DNA of 64,000 nucleotides from Armatimonas sp043757465 (GCF_043757465.1 NZ_JAYVPL010000124.1:49385-113384); one strand, 5' to 3'. Numbered from the stretch's first letter, positions 17,868-27,422 are shown. Translations and numbers: made by a program. The notes: generated from the letters alone by a model not told the origin.

Positions 17868-20507
17868 ATGCACAGACGCCTCCTTGCTCTTCTGCCGCTC
17901 GCTGTCTTGGGTACACTCGCGCTCGCCAGCCGCGAGAGTAGCCTCTGGTCGCTCCAGCCGGTGCAACTCCCCCCCATCCCCCGCCCGGCAGGGGGAATAA
18001 AATGGGCACGCAATCCCATTGATGCCTTTGTGCTAGCAAAGCTCGAAGCCAAAGGACTAAAGCCCGCACCGGAGGCCGATCGGCGCACGCTCATTCGGCG
18101 AGTGAGCTTCGATCTCACCGGCCTGCCGCCCACCCCACAAGAGATCGCCGCGTTTCTGGCGGATGCAGCTCCCAATGCCTATGAGAAGCTTGTAGAGAGG
18201 CTACTGGCAAGCCCGCACTACGGCGAGCGCTGGGGGCGGCACTGGCTGGATGTGGCGCGCTTTGGCGAGAGCCATGGCTTCGAGTACGATCATCTGCGAG
18301 AGCATGCCTGGCGCTACCGCGACTACGTGGTAAATGCCCTGAACGCCGACAAGCCCTACGACCAGTTTATCCGCGAGCAGGTCGCAGGTGACGTGTTGGA
18401 GAGTGCGGGCGAAGACGGTGTGATCGCAACGGGCTTTCTGGTCGCCGGGCCACAAGATGAGGCGGGAAAGGGCGCTCCGGGCCTGCAGGTGCGGCTCCGG
18501 GCACGCGAGGAGGAGCTGGAGGACATGATCGGGCTGGTCGGCCAGACATTTCTCGGGCTGAGTGTCAACTGCGCCCGCTGCCACGACCATAAGTTCGACC
18601 CGATTCCCGCCAGAGACTACTACCGCCTCAAGTCTGCGCTCGCGGGAGCCCAGCCCGGAAACCGCTCCGTGCTCACCAAGACGCAAGCAGAGTCACGCGC
18701 ACTCCAGATGCAGCAGCTCCGTGCCAAACAGGCCGAGTGCCAGAGCCAGCTTCGGCGCATCGAGGAGCCCATTCGTGCCCAGTTGCTTCAGGAACGGAAA
18801 GGCACTGGCAGACCGATTCCCGTCGCTCCCCAGCCGCTACTGTGCTGGACTTTTGAGAACCTACCTGGTGGACGGCTCAAGCTCGACGGAAAGAGTGGGC
18901 GTTTTCAGAGCGAGCCACTGACGAGGGAGCTTCGGGAGAAGACACTCGAAGCCTGGGTGAGCCTAGCGGATCTCGACCAGCAAGGTGGGAGCGCACTGAC
19001 AATCGAGACCGAGAACGGCGCACAGTTCGATGGTATTGTTTTTGGGGAGCGCCAGCACGCCCAGTGGATCTCCGGGAGCGAGTTTTATCACCGCACAAAA
19101 GATTTAGACGCGCCGCAAGAGACCGCTTCGCCCAACGAGCTGGTGCAGCTTGTGATTGTCTACCACGATGATGGCCGTATCCAGCTCTTTCGCAATGGGA
19201 AGCCCTACGCTGCCGCCTACCAGCCTGAAAACGCGGCCCGTACCTACCCGGCGGGCAAGACACACCTTCTTATCGGCCCACGCCACACCGGCTCCACGAA
19301 CTTTCTGAGGGGCGAGATCGAGGAAGCACGTGTCTACGACCGGGCGCTCACGGATGCGGAGGTGGCGGAGTCCTACCGACAGACCCCCTTTAATGTAGCC
19401 CCCGAGATGCTGGAGGCCGCCCTCACCCCCGAAGAGCGCAGGCAGCGCGATAGGCTACGGGCCGAGAGTGAGCGTCTGGCAAAACAGCTAAAAACCCTAG
19501 AGATTCCGGTTCAAGCCTACGCAGTCGTGTCGCAGCAGCCACAACCAACGCAGCTTCTCTTGCGCGGCGATGTGCAATCAAAAGGTGAGATCGTCACCCC
19601 CGGTGGTCTCAGCGCGCTGTCGGCTTGCTCGCCTCACTTTGGCCTCGCCGCCGACTCCCCTGAGGCACAGCGCCGCCTCGCACTGGCAAGCTGGCTGACG
19701 GATTCACGCAATCCGCTGACGGCACGGGTGATAGTCAACCGGGTCTGGCAGGGGCACTTTGGGCATGGAATTGTCGGCACCCCCAACGATTTCGGCAACA
19801 ACGGCGAGAGCCCCAGCCACCCGGAGCTATTAGACTGGCTGGCGACTGCGTTCTCCGGTCCCGGCGCCTGGAGCCTCAAGAAGCTCCATCGCGTGATTCT
19901 GCTCTCCAGTACCTACCGTCAGTCCGGGCAGTTCGATCCCAAAGCGGCAAAAATAGACGCTGACAACCACCTGCTCTGGCGCTTTTCTCCGCATCGTTTA
20001 GAGGCCGAGGCCGTGCGCGATAGCATGCTAGCGATCAGTGGACAGCTCAACCCCGCCCTTGGCGGCCCCAGCTTCCGCCCCTTTACCGTAAGTAACTACG
20101 GCTCGGATTTCTACCAGCTAATAGACAAAGACACGCCCGAGTTCAACCGCCGAACGCTCTACCGGATGGGGGTTCAGAGCGCCCGCAACCCGCTGCTCGA
20201 AACCCTCGACTGCCCCGATCCGTCTACCAAAACCCCGAAGCGCACGGTCACCACAACCCCTATTCAGGCCCTCGCCCTGATGAACGATAGCTTTGTCCTG
20301 CGCCAGTCCCGCGCCTTCGCCACGAGAATCATTCACGAGGCGGGCAGCACCCCCAGCGCACAGATCACTGCCGCCTACACCCGCGCCTTGGGACGCCTGC
20401 CCACGCCCACCGAGCGCACCCGTGCTCTAGCGCACCTCAAAGCCCACTCGCTCGATAGCCTCTGCTGGGCACTGTTCAACTCCAGTGAGTTTCTCTATGC
20501 CAGATAA
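17868..20507 (+). CDS. DUF1549/LamG/DUF1553 protein (PSCyt2-PSD1 family)
   Basis: 879 residues with a signal peptide (MHRRLLALLPLAVLG). A DUF1549 (PSCyt2) domain follows from about 40 to 250, with RRVSFDLTGLPPTPQEI, SPHYGERWGRHWLDVARF and NCARCHDHKFDPI, the last holding the family's CxxCH-like motif. A LamG domain is inserted at about 320-510, and DUF1553 (PSD1) runs from about 590 to the end. Such proteins are abundant in Planctomycetota and Armatimonadota and are thought to act outside the cytoplasm on polysaccharides. Family-1 repeat copy B adds a Pro/Gly-rich stretch at about residues 33-46. The stop overlaps the DUF1501 start by 11 nt. Confidence 0.88.
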   Translation: MHRRLLALLPLAVLGTLALASRESSLWSLQPVQLPPIPRPAGGIKWARNPIDAFVLAKLEAKGLKPAPEADRRTLIRRVSFDLTGLPPTPQEIAAFLADAAPNAYEKLVERLLASPHYGERWGRHWLDVARFGESHGFEYDHLREHAWRYRDYVVNALNADKPYDQFIREQVAGDVLESAGEDGVIATGFLVAGPQDEAGKGAPGLQVRLRAREEELEDMIGLVGQTFLGLSVNCARCHDHKFDPIPARDYYRLKSALAGAQPGNRSVLTKTQAESRALQMQQLRAKQAECQSQLRRIEEPIRAQLLQERKGTGRPIPVAPQPLLCWTFENLPGGRLKLDGKSGRFQSEPLTRELREKTLEAWVSLADLDQQGGSALTIETENGAQFDGIVFGERQHAQWISGSEFYHRTKDLDAPQETASPNELVQLVIVYHDDGRIQLFRNGKPYAAAYQPENAARTYPAGKTHLLIGPRHTGSTNFLRGEIEEARVYDRALTDAEVAESYRQTPFNVAPEMLEAALTPEERRQRDRLRAESERLAKQLKTLEIPVQAYAVVSQQPQPTQLLLRGDVQSKGEIVTPGGLSALSACSPHFGLAADSPEAQRRLALASWLTDSRNPLTARVIVNRVWQGHFGHGIVGTPNDFGNNGESPSHPELLDWLATAFSGPGAWSLKKLHRVILLSSTYRQSGQFDPKAAKIDADNHLLWRFSPHRLEAEAVRDSMLAISGQLNPALGGPSFRPFTVSNYGSDFYQLIDKDTPEFNRRTLYRMGVQSARNPLLETLDCPDPSTKTPKRTVTTTPIQALALMNDSFVLRQSRAFATRIIHEAGSTPSAQITAAYTRALGRLPTPTERTRALAHLKAHSLDSLCWALFNSSEFLYAR
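17969..18002. repeat. GC-rich palindromic repeat, family 1, copy B (half element, in coding sequence)
   Basis: CCCCCATCCCCCGCCCGGCA then GGGGGAATAAA matches the first half of copies C and D. It lies just after the signal-peptide region of the DUF1553 gene and is read in a different frame from copies C and D, giving PPIPRPAGG. Confidence 0.6.
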
Positions 20508-21945
20508 CCCGATCAATCGCCGTCATTTTCTCACCCAAGCCGCCGGTGGACTCGGCTCCATCGCGCTTACCGCATTACTGGCAGATGAAGTGAAAGCCTA
20601 CCCCCTAACCCCCGCCCAGCGAGGGGACAATGAGGAATCTTCCTTTTCTCTCCCCCGTCGGACGGGGGGCGGGGGGGCAGCCAAGCGCGTCATCCAGATC
20701 TTTTGCTGCGGCGGCGTCAGTCATATTGACACGTTTGACTACAAGCCTGAATTAATAAAAATGGATGGCAAGGAGTGCAAGAAAGTCTTCGACACGTTCT
20801 TCGCCCAGCCGGGGAATCTGATGAAGAGCCCCTTTGCATTCAAGCAGCACGGCAAGAGTGGTAAGTGGGTGAGCGAGCTACTGCCGCACTTGGCGGGGCG
20901 TGTGGACGACATCACGTTTCTGTGCTCAATGAAGGCCAAGTCCGCTAACCATACCCCAGCCACGTTTCAGATGAACTCCGGCTTCACGCTCAATGGCTTT
21001 CCGTGTCTGGGCGCGTGGCTGAGCTATGGCCTGGGAACCGTCAACCAGGACCTGCCCGCCTTTGTGGTGCTCCCCGATCCGCGTGGCCTGCCCGCCGGGG
21101 GCGCGATCAACTGGACATCGGGGTTTCTACCGGCGACGCACCAGGGGACGGCCTTTAATCCCAAGGGCAATCCGGTGGACAATCTCTTCCCGTCCAGTGA
21201 CGTGAAAGCCGCAGACCGGCAAGCAGCGCTGGGCCTACTCCACACGATGAACCAGGAGTTCGGAACCTCCAACCCCGGCGACTCCGCACTGGCGGCACGG
21301 ATTCGTGCCTATGAGCTAGCAGCACGCATGCAAGTGAGCATTCCGCAAGTGGTGAGCTTCGAGAGCGAGCCCGAGCACATCAAAAAGCTCTACGGCATTG
21401 ACGATCCTGTCGCGGGAGGCTTTGCACGCAACTGCCTGCTTGCCCGTCGGTTACTGGAACGCGGAGTGCGCTTTGTCCAGCTCTACCACGGCGGCGCGTT
21501 TGGCTCGCCGCGCATCAACTGGGACGCGCACGAGGACATTGTCGAGAACCACACCAAGCAGGCACGGAGCATGGACCAGCCCGTCGCTGCCTTGCTCGCG
21601 GATCTGAAACAGCGCGGGATGCTCGACGACACCCTGATCCTCTGGACTACGGAGTTTGGCCGAACCCCCATCACCCAAGGTGTCGGCAAGCCTGGTCGTG
21701 ACCACCACCCGTTTGCCTACACCTGCTGGATGGCGGGCGCGGGCCTCAAGCCCGGCTTTTCCTACGGCAGCACCGACGAGATCGGCTACGACACCGCCGA
21801 AACCCCCGTGAGTGTCTACGATTTCCACGCCACGGTCCTGCACCTGCTGGGAATAGACCACACCAAGCTCACCTACTACCACAACGGCACCCGCCGCCGC
21901 CTCACCGACGTGCACGGCGAAGTGATCCACGGGATTCTGAGCTAG
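20497..21945 (+). CDS. DUF1501 protein with Tat signal
   Basis: 482 residues starting MPDNPINRRHFLTQAAGG, a twin-arginine signal with a hydrophobic stretch to about 30. The DUF1501 domain (sulfatase/alkaline-phosphatase-like fold) follows: FCCGGVSHIDTFD, then LWTTEFGRTP and GRDHHP near the C-terminus as likely metal-site blocks. It overlaps the DUF1553 gene, the usual partner, and the two are presumably exported together. Residues about 35-60 are encoded by family-1 repeat copy C, a Pro/Arg/Gly-rich insert between the signal and the domain that typical members lack. Confidence 0.9.
   Translation: MPDNPINRRHFLTQAAGGLGSIALTALLADEVKAYPLTPAQRGDNEESSFSLPRRTGGGGAAKRVIQIFCCGGVSHIDTFDYKPELIKMDGKECKKVFDTFFAQPGNLMKSPFAFKQHGKSGKWVSELLPHLAGRVDDITFLCSMKAKSANHTPATFQMNSGFTLNGFPCLGAWLSYGLGTVNQDLPAFVVLPDPRGLPAGGAINWTSGFLPATHQGTAFNPKGNPVDNLFPSSDVKAADRQAALGLLHTMNQEFGTSNPGDSALAARIRAYELAARMQVSIPQVVSFESEPEHIKKLYGIDDPVAGGFARNCLLARRLLERGVRFVQLYHGGAFGSPRINWDAHEDIVENHTKQARSMDQPVAALLADLKQRGMLDDTLILWTTEFGRTPITQGVGKPGRDHHPFAYTCWMAGAGLKPGFSYGSTDEIGYDTAETPVSVYDFHATVLHLLGIDHTKLTYYHNGTRRRLTDVHGEVIHGILS
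20601..20677. repeat. GC-rich palindromic repeat, family 1, copy C (full element, in coding sequence)
   Basis: Two hairpins, each C-run/G-run, flank a GGAATC-N-TTCC style spacer. The layout is the same as copy D at 47412-47490. It is read as PLTPAQRGDNEESS then LPRRTGGGG inside the DUF1501 protein, in the same frame as copy D, so an unrelated protein carries nearly the same peptide. Confidence 0.8.
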
Positions 21946-21968
21946 CCGCCGATTTCAATCGGCGGCTA
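21943..21968. terminator. Convergent hairpin between the DUF1501 and hydroxyacid oxidase genes
   Basis: TAGCCGCCGAT and ATCGGCGGCTA form a perfect 11-bp stem around TTCA. It contains the DUF1501 stop codon and encodes the last residues of the minus-strand oxidase. There is no T tract, so it may instead be a palindromic repeat that also ends both transcripts. Confidence 0.5.
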
Positions 21969-23028
21969 CACGAACTAAGCGCGGCCCAACATCACTCAGT
22001 TTCGGGCAACCGGCGAGGGCCATGGAGAGCTTTAGGTCATCGTGGAGGTGCGTAAGAACGTGCGCGACCCCGGCCTCTCCATTCACCGCCAGCGCCCAGA
22101 GGTAGGGACGGCCAATCAGCACGGCGCGGGCTCCGAGGGCGAGGGCTTTGAGGATGTCGGTGCCGCGACGGATGCCGCCGTCCACATAGACCTCAGCTTG
22201 GCCTTCAACGGCGGCGACGATCTCGGGGAGTGCTTCGGCAGTACTCACGACGCTATCGAGCTGCCGCCCACCGTGGTTTGAGACGACGATACCTACCACG
22301 CCGTGCTGGACAGCAAGAAGCGCGTCCTCGGCGGTGAGAATCCCCTTGACCACGATTGGCAGGCGCGTGACGCTCCGCAGCCAGTCCAAAGCGTCCCAGG
22401 TCAGGCTCGGATCGAACTGATCCGCAACATAGGCCAGGAGCGCCGAGCCTTCCGCCACATCGGGGATGGCTTGCTCGAAGTTGGCGGCGCGGACGTGGGG
22501 AGGAACTTTGAAGCCGTTGCGAATGTCCCGCTCCCGTAGCCCCGGCATCGGAACATCCACCGTCACACAGAGCGCACCAAAGCCCGCCGCCTCCGCACGC
22601 TCCACCAGCGCCTTTGTTAGCCCACGATCCCGGTAGCAGTAGAGCTGAAGCCAGCGCATGCCGCTCGATGCGGAAGCGAGCTCCTCCACAGAATACGACG
22701 AGAGCGTGCTGACAACTTGAATCACGCCTGCTGCGGAAGCCGCACGGGCCACGGCGAGCTCCCCGTCGGGGTGGGCCAGGGCATTGAGGGCGCACGGCGC
22801 GGTAAGAAGTGGCATCGAAACAGGCTGACCCAGAATCGTCGTGCTTGTCTGGCAAGCGCTCACATCCACCAGCACGCGAGGCCGCAGCCGCAAGCCCGCC
22901 CACGCCTGCTCGTTCTCACGCACCGTAATCTCATCGCCCGCTCCGCCGACGTAAAAGTCATAGATCGCCTGAGGGAGAATCTCGCGAGCACGCTGCTCGT
23001 ACTCCCGTAGGTTCCGTGGCTGGGTCAT
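21955..23028 (-). CDS. FMN-dependent alpha-hydroxyacid dehydrogenase/oxidase (LldD/GOX family)
   Basis: 357 residues from the ATG at 23028, which overlaps the stop of the esterase gene by ATGA; a longer in-frame start at 23289 adds an unconserved Ala/Gly-rich leader. The FMN TIM barrel shows YDFYVGGAGDE near the start, LQLYCYRDR, LPIVVKGILTAEDA with the FMN-contacting Lys, VSNHGGRQLD with the catalytic His, and DGGIRRGTDILKALALGA for phosphate binding. It oxidises L-lactate, glycolate or a similar 2-hydroxyacid; oxidase versus quinone-linked use cannot be told apart. The C-terminal residues are encoded by the hairpin at 21943-21968. Confidence 0.9.
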   Translation of the reverse strand: MTQPRNLREYEQRAREILPQAIYDFYVGGAGDEITVRENEQAWAGLRLRPRVLVDVSACQTSTTILGQPVSMPLLTAPCALNALAHPDGELAVARAASAAGVIQVVSTLSSYSVEELASASSGMRWLQLYCYRDRGLTKALVERAEAAGFGALCVTVDVPMPGLRERDIRNGFKVPPHVRAANFEQAIPDVAEGSALLAYVADQFDPSLTWDALDWLRSVTRLPIVVKGILTAEDALLAVQHGVVGIVVSNHGGRQLDSVVSTAEALPEIVAAVEGQAEVYVDGGIRRGTDILKALALGARAVLIGRPYLWALAVNGEAGVAHVLTHLHDDLKLSMALAGCPKLSDVGPRLVRVAAD

Positions 23029-24578
23029 GGGCGGCGCTCTTGGTAGGCTCGGGCAAGTGCCTCCCCCAGAAGTAAGGTTCCCTGCGTCCCAAAGTGCACA
23101 CGCTGGTGGGGCAAGTGCTCGGTCTTGACAATAATGAGCTGCTTGTCGGTCTGCGCCAGCTCTCTCAGACTGGCGTTCAGTGCCTCCTCGTTCTTCCAGA
23201 TCGCCTTCGGGTGCTGCTCGGAGACAAACCAGGGGAGATTTGGCTGGCCCAGATCCTGCCGCACCTGGGCCATAAGCACCTTCATCCAACCCGCGTAGCT
23301 TCTCTGGTAGGGCGTGAAGTAGGTATCGTTCTCGCCGGGGTGCCAGAAAACGCCCTCCCAGACTGCGTCGTAGCCCTGGCGCGTGAGATCAGCAAGTGCG
23401 TCGCGGAGAAAGGCGATAAACCGAGGATAGAGATTGCGGCGGCTCTCCGGCGAGCCCTGTGGCAGCCAGTCCGGCCCCTGCGCCCCGCTGTGGGTGAACT
23501 TGAGAAGCGCGACACCATCGCTGGCGGGGAGGGACTTTCGAAGCTGCGCCCCGAAGCTCAGCTCTGGGCCGAAGTTGCCTAGCGCACTCACCGGGCCAAG
23601 CGGCTCCCAGGCCTTAGATTTCTGGACGCCACCGCTCAGTGAGTAGCGAAAGAGCACGTCGTTCTGCGGCTGAGTGAGTGTGACGGGAAGCTCGCTCACA
23701 AACGCGTCCTCGCCCTCCATATTGCGCTGCCCTGCGAGCACGAACAGCCGGATACGGCCTTTCTTGGGAACCGGCAGGCTTTTTGCAAACTTGCGCTCTT
23801 TCGGCTTCGGAAGCTTCCCGATTTCTTTTAAGTACGCCGCCCCAAACGCCTCCCCGAGCTGAAGCTGGCCCTGTGTTCCAAAGTGGTAGTGCGGCTGCCC
23901 GCTGTTCATCACGTCGAAGGCAAGGTGCGAGGTCGGCACCCAGCGTAGCAGTGGGTCGGACGCGAGGAACTGGTCTTGCTGCTCGCGCAGAATCGCGAGA
24001 TTCGCGCGGTTGTCCATGCCCCAGATGCCTTTCTCACTCACTTCACCCAGAAACCACTTGAGCTTCGGGAGCTTCAGATCGGCACGTAGGCGCTGGATAA
24101 TCGTGCGGAGATTCGCCGCATAGGCTGTATTAATCTTGCGATCCAGCATGTCGTTCTCGCCCTGGTGCCAGACCACGGCCTCGAACTGGTAGCGAATGCC
24201 TTGTTTGTCGAGCGCGGCAAGCGCCTCACGGATGAGCTGGAGGGTGCGGGGATAGAGCTTCTGGCCACTCTCGGGCGCATCGGGGTTCCAGTCGTAGGCC
24301 ACGGTCGTGCCCCCAATCGCGGACTTGATGATCGCCAGCGGGGAGTCATCGTGCTTTTTCACCAGACGAGCGAAGGTCAGCTCCGGCCCAAAGGCATCGA
24401 GAGGTCGCAGCGGCCCCCAGCCCGATGTCCCGTCCTGGAGCGTGCAGTAGCGGACATCGGGCTGGGGTGCACCAGCTCCTTTGAAGAGCGGGAAGTCGTT
24501 GATGCGCTCGGGGTGGGCATCCGCCCCCACCATGTTCGACTGCCCCGCAAAGAGAAAGATCTTAACCGGCTTAAGCAT
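23025..24578 (-). CDS. Tandem SGNH (sialate O-acetylesterase-like) protein, second domain lacking Ser
   Basis: 517 residues made of two SASA-type esterase domains. Domain 1 (about 1-250) has AGQSNMVGAD with Ser14, SAIGGTTVAYDW and WHQGEND (His138), closing with HFGTQGQLQLGEA. Domain 2 (about 275-517) repeats the layout but reads AGQRNMEGED, with Arg285 where the catalytic Ser should be; WHPGEND and HFGTQG remain. Domain 2 is therefore probably not catalytic in the usual way. A TACAAT box lies 7 nt before the ATG. The stop overlaps the hydroxyacid oxidase start. Confidence 0.85.
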   Translation of the reverse strand: MLKPVKIFLFAGQSNMVGADAHPERINDFPLFKGAGAPQPDVRYCTLQDGTSGWGPLRPLDAFGPELTFARLVKKHDDSPLAIIKSAIGGTTVAYDWNPDAPESGQKLYPRTLQLIREALAALDKQGIRYQFEAVVWHQGENDMLDRKINTAYAANLRTIIQRLRADLKLPKLKWFLGEVSEKGIWGMDNRANLAILREQQDQFLASDPLLRWVPTSHLAFDVMNSGQPHYHFGTQGQLQLGEAFGAAYLKEIGKLPKPKERKFAKSLPVPKKGRIRLFVLAGQRNMEGEDAFVSELPVTLTQPQNDVLFRYSLSGGVQKSKAWEPLGPVSALGNFGPELSFGAQLRKSLPASDGVALLKFTHSGAQGPDWLPQGSPESRRNLYPRFIAFLRDALADLTRQGYDAVWEGVFWHPGENDTYFTPYQRSYAGWMKVLMAQVRQDLGQPNLPWFVSEQHPKAIWKNEEALNASLRELAQTDKQLIIVKTEHLPHQRVHFGTQGTLLLGEALARAYQERRP

Positions 24579-24741
24579 AGCCCCGATTGTAGCACACGTC
24601 ACTTATACCGCGACAGGGGTTACTATTTTCGTAGCCGACTTCGGTGTCGAAACCTCGCCCTTTGCGGTGTAGGTAGCCCGCAACAAGACGCAAGGAACCG
24701 GGGGGAGCATCCGGTTTCTTCTGTACAGGTGCTTGTTTCAT
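24571..24741 (-). CDS. Possible 56-residue leaderless gene ahead of the esterase
   Basis: An ATG preceded by TATAAT with a 5-nt gap opens a 56-codon frame beginning MKQAPVQKKPDAPPG and ending about 8 nt inside the start of the esterase gene. The product is basic and Pro/Gly-rich at the start, with two Cys near the end, and has no signal or membrane span. There is no ribosome site, so it would be a leaderless message. I do not recognise the protein. The frame could be accidental, with TATAAT serving only the esterase. Confidence 0.35.
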   Translation of the reverse strand: MKQAPVQKKPDAPPGSLRLVAGYLHRKGRGFDTEVGYENSNPCRGISDVCYNRGYA

Positions 24742-24781
24742 GTCACATTATAGCGCGGAGAATTTCGCGCTAGGCACGTTC

Positions 24782-27301
24782 TTACTTTCCAGAGCGACGT
24801 ACGGTAAGAGTTGTCGAGGTGCGGCGCGTGCCTCGCTTTGCCTCAACTTGGTAGACTCCCGCAGGCACGTCGGTCTTGTGCTCGGTTTGCAGGTCCCAAG
24901 TGAGGGTGTTGGCTCCACGTAGCAGGTTGGCTTGCCACTGACGCACCACACTCCCCGACGCGCTGGTCACGGTGAGCGTGGCGGCTCCTGCGGTGTCGCT
25001 CACTACCGAGAAGCGGGCGATGGGCCGACCGCGCCGGTCGCCGGGGACACTATCCCAGGGAAAGGGGTCGAGGGTGATGTCGCGGATCGGGTAGAGAAAG
25101 AGCGGCTCGCTGGTCGGCTTGCGGATCGGAGCGAGATCCAGAATCCAGGCACCGCGACCGTAGGTGCCGATCACCAGCTCACTGTCGCGCGACTGCACCG
25201 TGAGATCCTGCACCGGGGTGGAGGGCAGGGTCGCACTCAGCGACTCCCAGCTCTGCCCGGCATCCCGCGAGAGATAGACCCCCAGATCGGTGCCCACATA
25301 GAGCAGCTTGGGATCGGTCGGGTCTTCTTTAATGACGTTCACGCACTCGGGCGGCAGGTTGCTGGCAAGGGAGCGCCAGGTACGGCCGGTATCCGTGGAG
25401 ATAAAGACATAGGGCCGCGTGTCGTTCTCCCGAAAGCCGGTGAAGCTGAGATAGAGCGTCGCGGCGGCGTGGTGCGAGAGCGTCACCCGGCTCACCCACT
25501 TGCGCGGCAGTCCAGAATCAATGCGGCTCCAAGTCGCACCATCATCGGTGCTCAGCCAAACACGCCCGCCCTCCGTGCCGCCCACCAGAATTCCCGGCAC
25601 CAGCGGCGACTCCGCCAGCATCGTGAGTGCCCCCGTGGGAACCGCATCCCGATCCTTGCCCGCTGGCTCCCCCAGCTCTGGGCTGATGGCCCTCCAGGTC
25701 GCGCCCCTATCCACCGTCTTGAGCACCTGATTGGCTCCCAGGTAAAGCGTGCGCGGGTTGTGTGGCGAGATAAAGAACGGCGTGTACCAGCTAAAGCGCA
25801 GGCCCGGCAGGCGCGGCCTCAGGCTCTCCGACGACGGCCCGCCACTGAGGATTGAGCTGCCCGTGGTATCCATGCGCATCAGGGCACCGTTCTGGTGCTC
25901 GTAGTAAACGAAGCGCTCGTCGGTGGGATCGGGCAGGGTGACAAAGCTATCGCCGCCCGTCCAGCGATCCAGATACACACTGCGCCATGGGTCGGGGGTC
26001 GCGTCGTCCAGGATCGCATCGCTCGGCCCCACCAGCGCCGCGTTGTCCTGCGTCCCCGCAAAGATTCGGTAGGGCGTCTGATTATCCGTGGCCACGAAGT
26101 ACATCTGCGCCACGGGGATATTATTGAGGTGCAGCCAGCTCTCGCCCGCATCGTAGGAGAGAAACAGCCCGCCATCGTTGCCCAGAAGAAGGCGCTCCGG
26201 GTTAGCGGGGTCAATGACCAGCTCATGGTGATCCAGGTGTAGCGCCCGGCCCGGCGTCTCCTGCACCCGCAAGATCCGATCCCCGAGGCGCTGGAATGTC
26301 GCGCCACCATCACGAGACTGGAAGGCATGATTGCCCAAAATGTAGAGACGGTTCGCATCGCGCGGATCCACGCAGATATCCGTGAACTTCCAGCCAAACG
26401 CCCCAAAGACATCGTAGAGGTCGTCGGTGTTTACCTTGCGCCAGCTCTCGCCAGCGTCCTCAGAGCGGTAGACCTCGCCGCCCATAAACGGCCTGTCTTT
26501 CTGCGTGCTCGGTGCACGGTTGTCGAGAAACAGGTAAACGATCTTGGGACTCTTCGGCGCAACCGCGATACTCGCCCGGCCCAGCGGCCCGGTAGGGAGG
26601 CCCTTCGTCAGACGCCGCCAGGTCTTGCCAGCATCACGAGATTTAAAGAGCCCGCCGCGCCGCCCTTCCTCGATTTGCCATGCCCAGGCATAGAGCGTGT
26701 TGGGGTCTTTGGGATCGAGCGCAAGATCCACCACGCCCGTGACCTCGTCAATAAAGAGCACTTTCTCCCAGTGCGCCCCACCATCGAGCGTCCGGTAGAC
26801 CCCGCGCTCGGGGCTGGGTATCCACTGCTTTCCCAGCGCGGCGACATAGGCGATACTCGGGTTGGTCGGGTGGAGCAAGACCTTCGCGATATGATGGGTC
26901 GCCTCCAGCCCTAAGTGCTTCCACGACGCGCCACCGTCAACGGACTTAAAGACCCCCGTGCCCGGATAGGCGTACCCCGCGTACCGTGGCTGCGCCTCCC
27001 CCGTGCCCACCCAGACCACACTCGGATGACTCTGCGAGACGGCCACATCCCCGATGGCAAAAGCGCTCTCATGCTCGAAAAGAGGCCGCCAAGTAAGGCC
27101 GTTATTCACCGTCTTCCAGAGATTGCCCGAGCCCACCCCAGCGTAGATCCTCCCTGTATCTCCCGGAGGAATCGCAATCGCCTCGACCCGCGCCCCGATC
27201 TTCACCGGCCCCACAGGTCGCCAAGCTAACCCCCGACAGAAAGAACTCTGAGCCAGTGCCTGGTGCGCCGCCCAGGCGGGTGTTGTCTGCTTACTTATCA
27301 T
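24782..27301 (-). CDS. BNR/VPS10-type beta-propeller protein
   Basis: 839 residues with many sialidase-like Asp-box repeats: SVDGGASWKHL, TLDGGAHWEKV, SRDAGKTWRRL, STDDGATWSRI and SRDAGQSWESL. These form one or two large propellers of the VPS10/sortilin-like type found in exported bacterial proteins, with a short beta domain (about 750-839) at the end. GGAGAAGG just before the ATG at 27301 and a TAGAAT box further up decide the start. A classical signal peptide is not evident, so its location is uncertain. No catalytic sialidase arginine triad was found, so binding is more likely than hydrolysis. Confidence 0.85.
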   Translation of the reverse strand: MISKQTTPAWAAHQALAQSSFCRGLAWRPVGPVKIGARVEAIAIPPGDTGRIYAGVGSGNLWKTVNNGLTWRPLFEHESAFAIGDVAVSQSHPSVVWVGTGEAQPRYAGYAYPGTGVFKSVDGGASWKHLGLEATHHIAKVLLHPTNPSIAYVAALGKQWIPSPERGVYRTLDGGAHWEKVLFIDEVTGVVDLALDPKDPNTLYAWAWQIEEGRRGGLFKSRDAGKTWRRLTKGLPTGPLGRASIAVAPKSPKIVYLFLDNRAPSTQKDRPFMGGEVYRSEDAGESWRKVNTDDLYDVFGAFGWKFTDICVDPRDANRLYILGNHAFQSRDGGATFQRLGDRILRVQETPGRALHLDHHELVIDPANPERLLLGNDGGLFLSYDAGESWLHLNNIPVAQMYFVATDNQTPYRIFAGTQDNAALVGPSDAILDDATPDPWRSVYLDRWTGGDSFVTLPDPTDERFVYYEHQNGALMRMDTTGSSILSGGPSSESLRPRLPGLRFSWYTPFFISPHNPRTLYLGANQVLKTVDRGATWRAISPELGEPAGKDRDAVPTGALTMLAESPLVPGILVGGTEGGRVWLSTDDGATWSRIDSGLPRKWVSRVTLSHHAAATLYLSFTGFRENDTRPYVFISTDTGRTWRSLASNLPPECVNVIKEDPTDPKLLYVGTDLGVYLSRDAGQSWESLSATLPSTPVQDLTVQSRDSELVIGTYGRGAWILDLAPIRKPTSEPLFLYPIRDITLDPFPWDSVPGDRRGRPIARFSVVSDTAGAATLTVTSASGSVVRQWQANLLRGANTLTWDLQTEHKTDVPAGVYQVEAKRGTRRTSTTLTVRRSGK

Positions 27302-27389
27302 GCCTTCTCCACTGTGGCGGCATTCTAGCATAAAAAAGATTCCCAGTCGCAGAGCGACTTTCCCCAAGGGCAGAGCCTGACAAAACTCT

Positions 27390-27422
27390 CTTCAGGGTTT
27401 CTTCAGTGATCTAGCCTATAAT
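27390..27422 (+). promoter_or_regulatory. Promoter of the response-regulator gene with TTCAG direct repeat
   Basis: TATAAT (27417-27422) is 6 nt before the ATG, implying a leaderless transcript. Upstream, CTTCAGGGTTT and CTTCAGTGATC form a direct repeat with an 11-bp period across the -35 region. This is the usual form of OmpR-family binding sites and suggests autoregulation. Confidence 0.55.

Noticed and set aside
24932..25855. 307-codon plus-strand frame
   Set aside because: Antisense to the BNR propeller gene; composition is Arg/Ala/Gly-rich noise.
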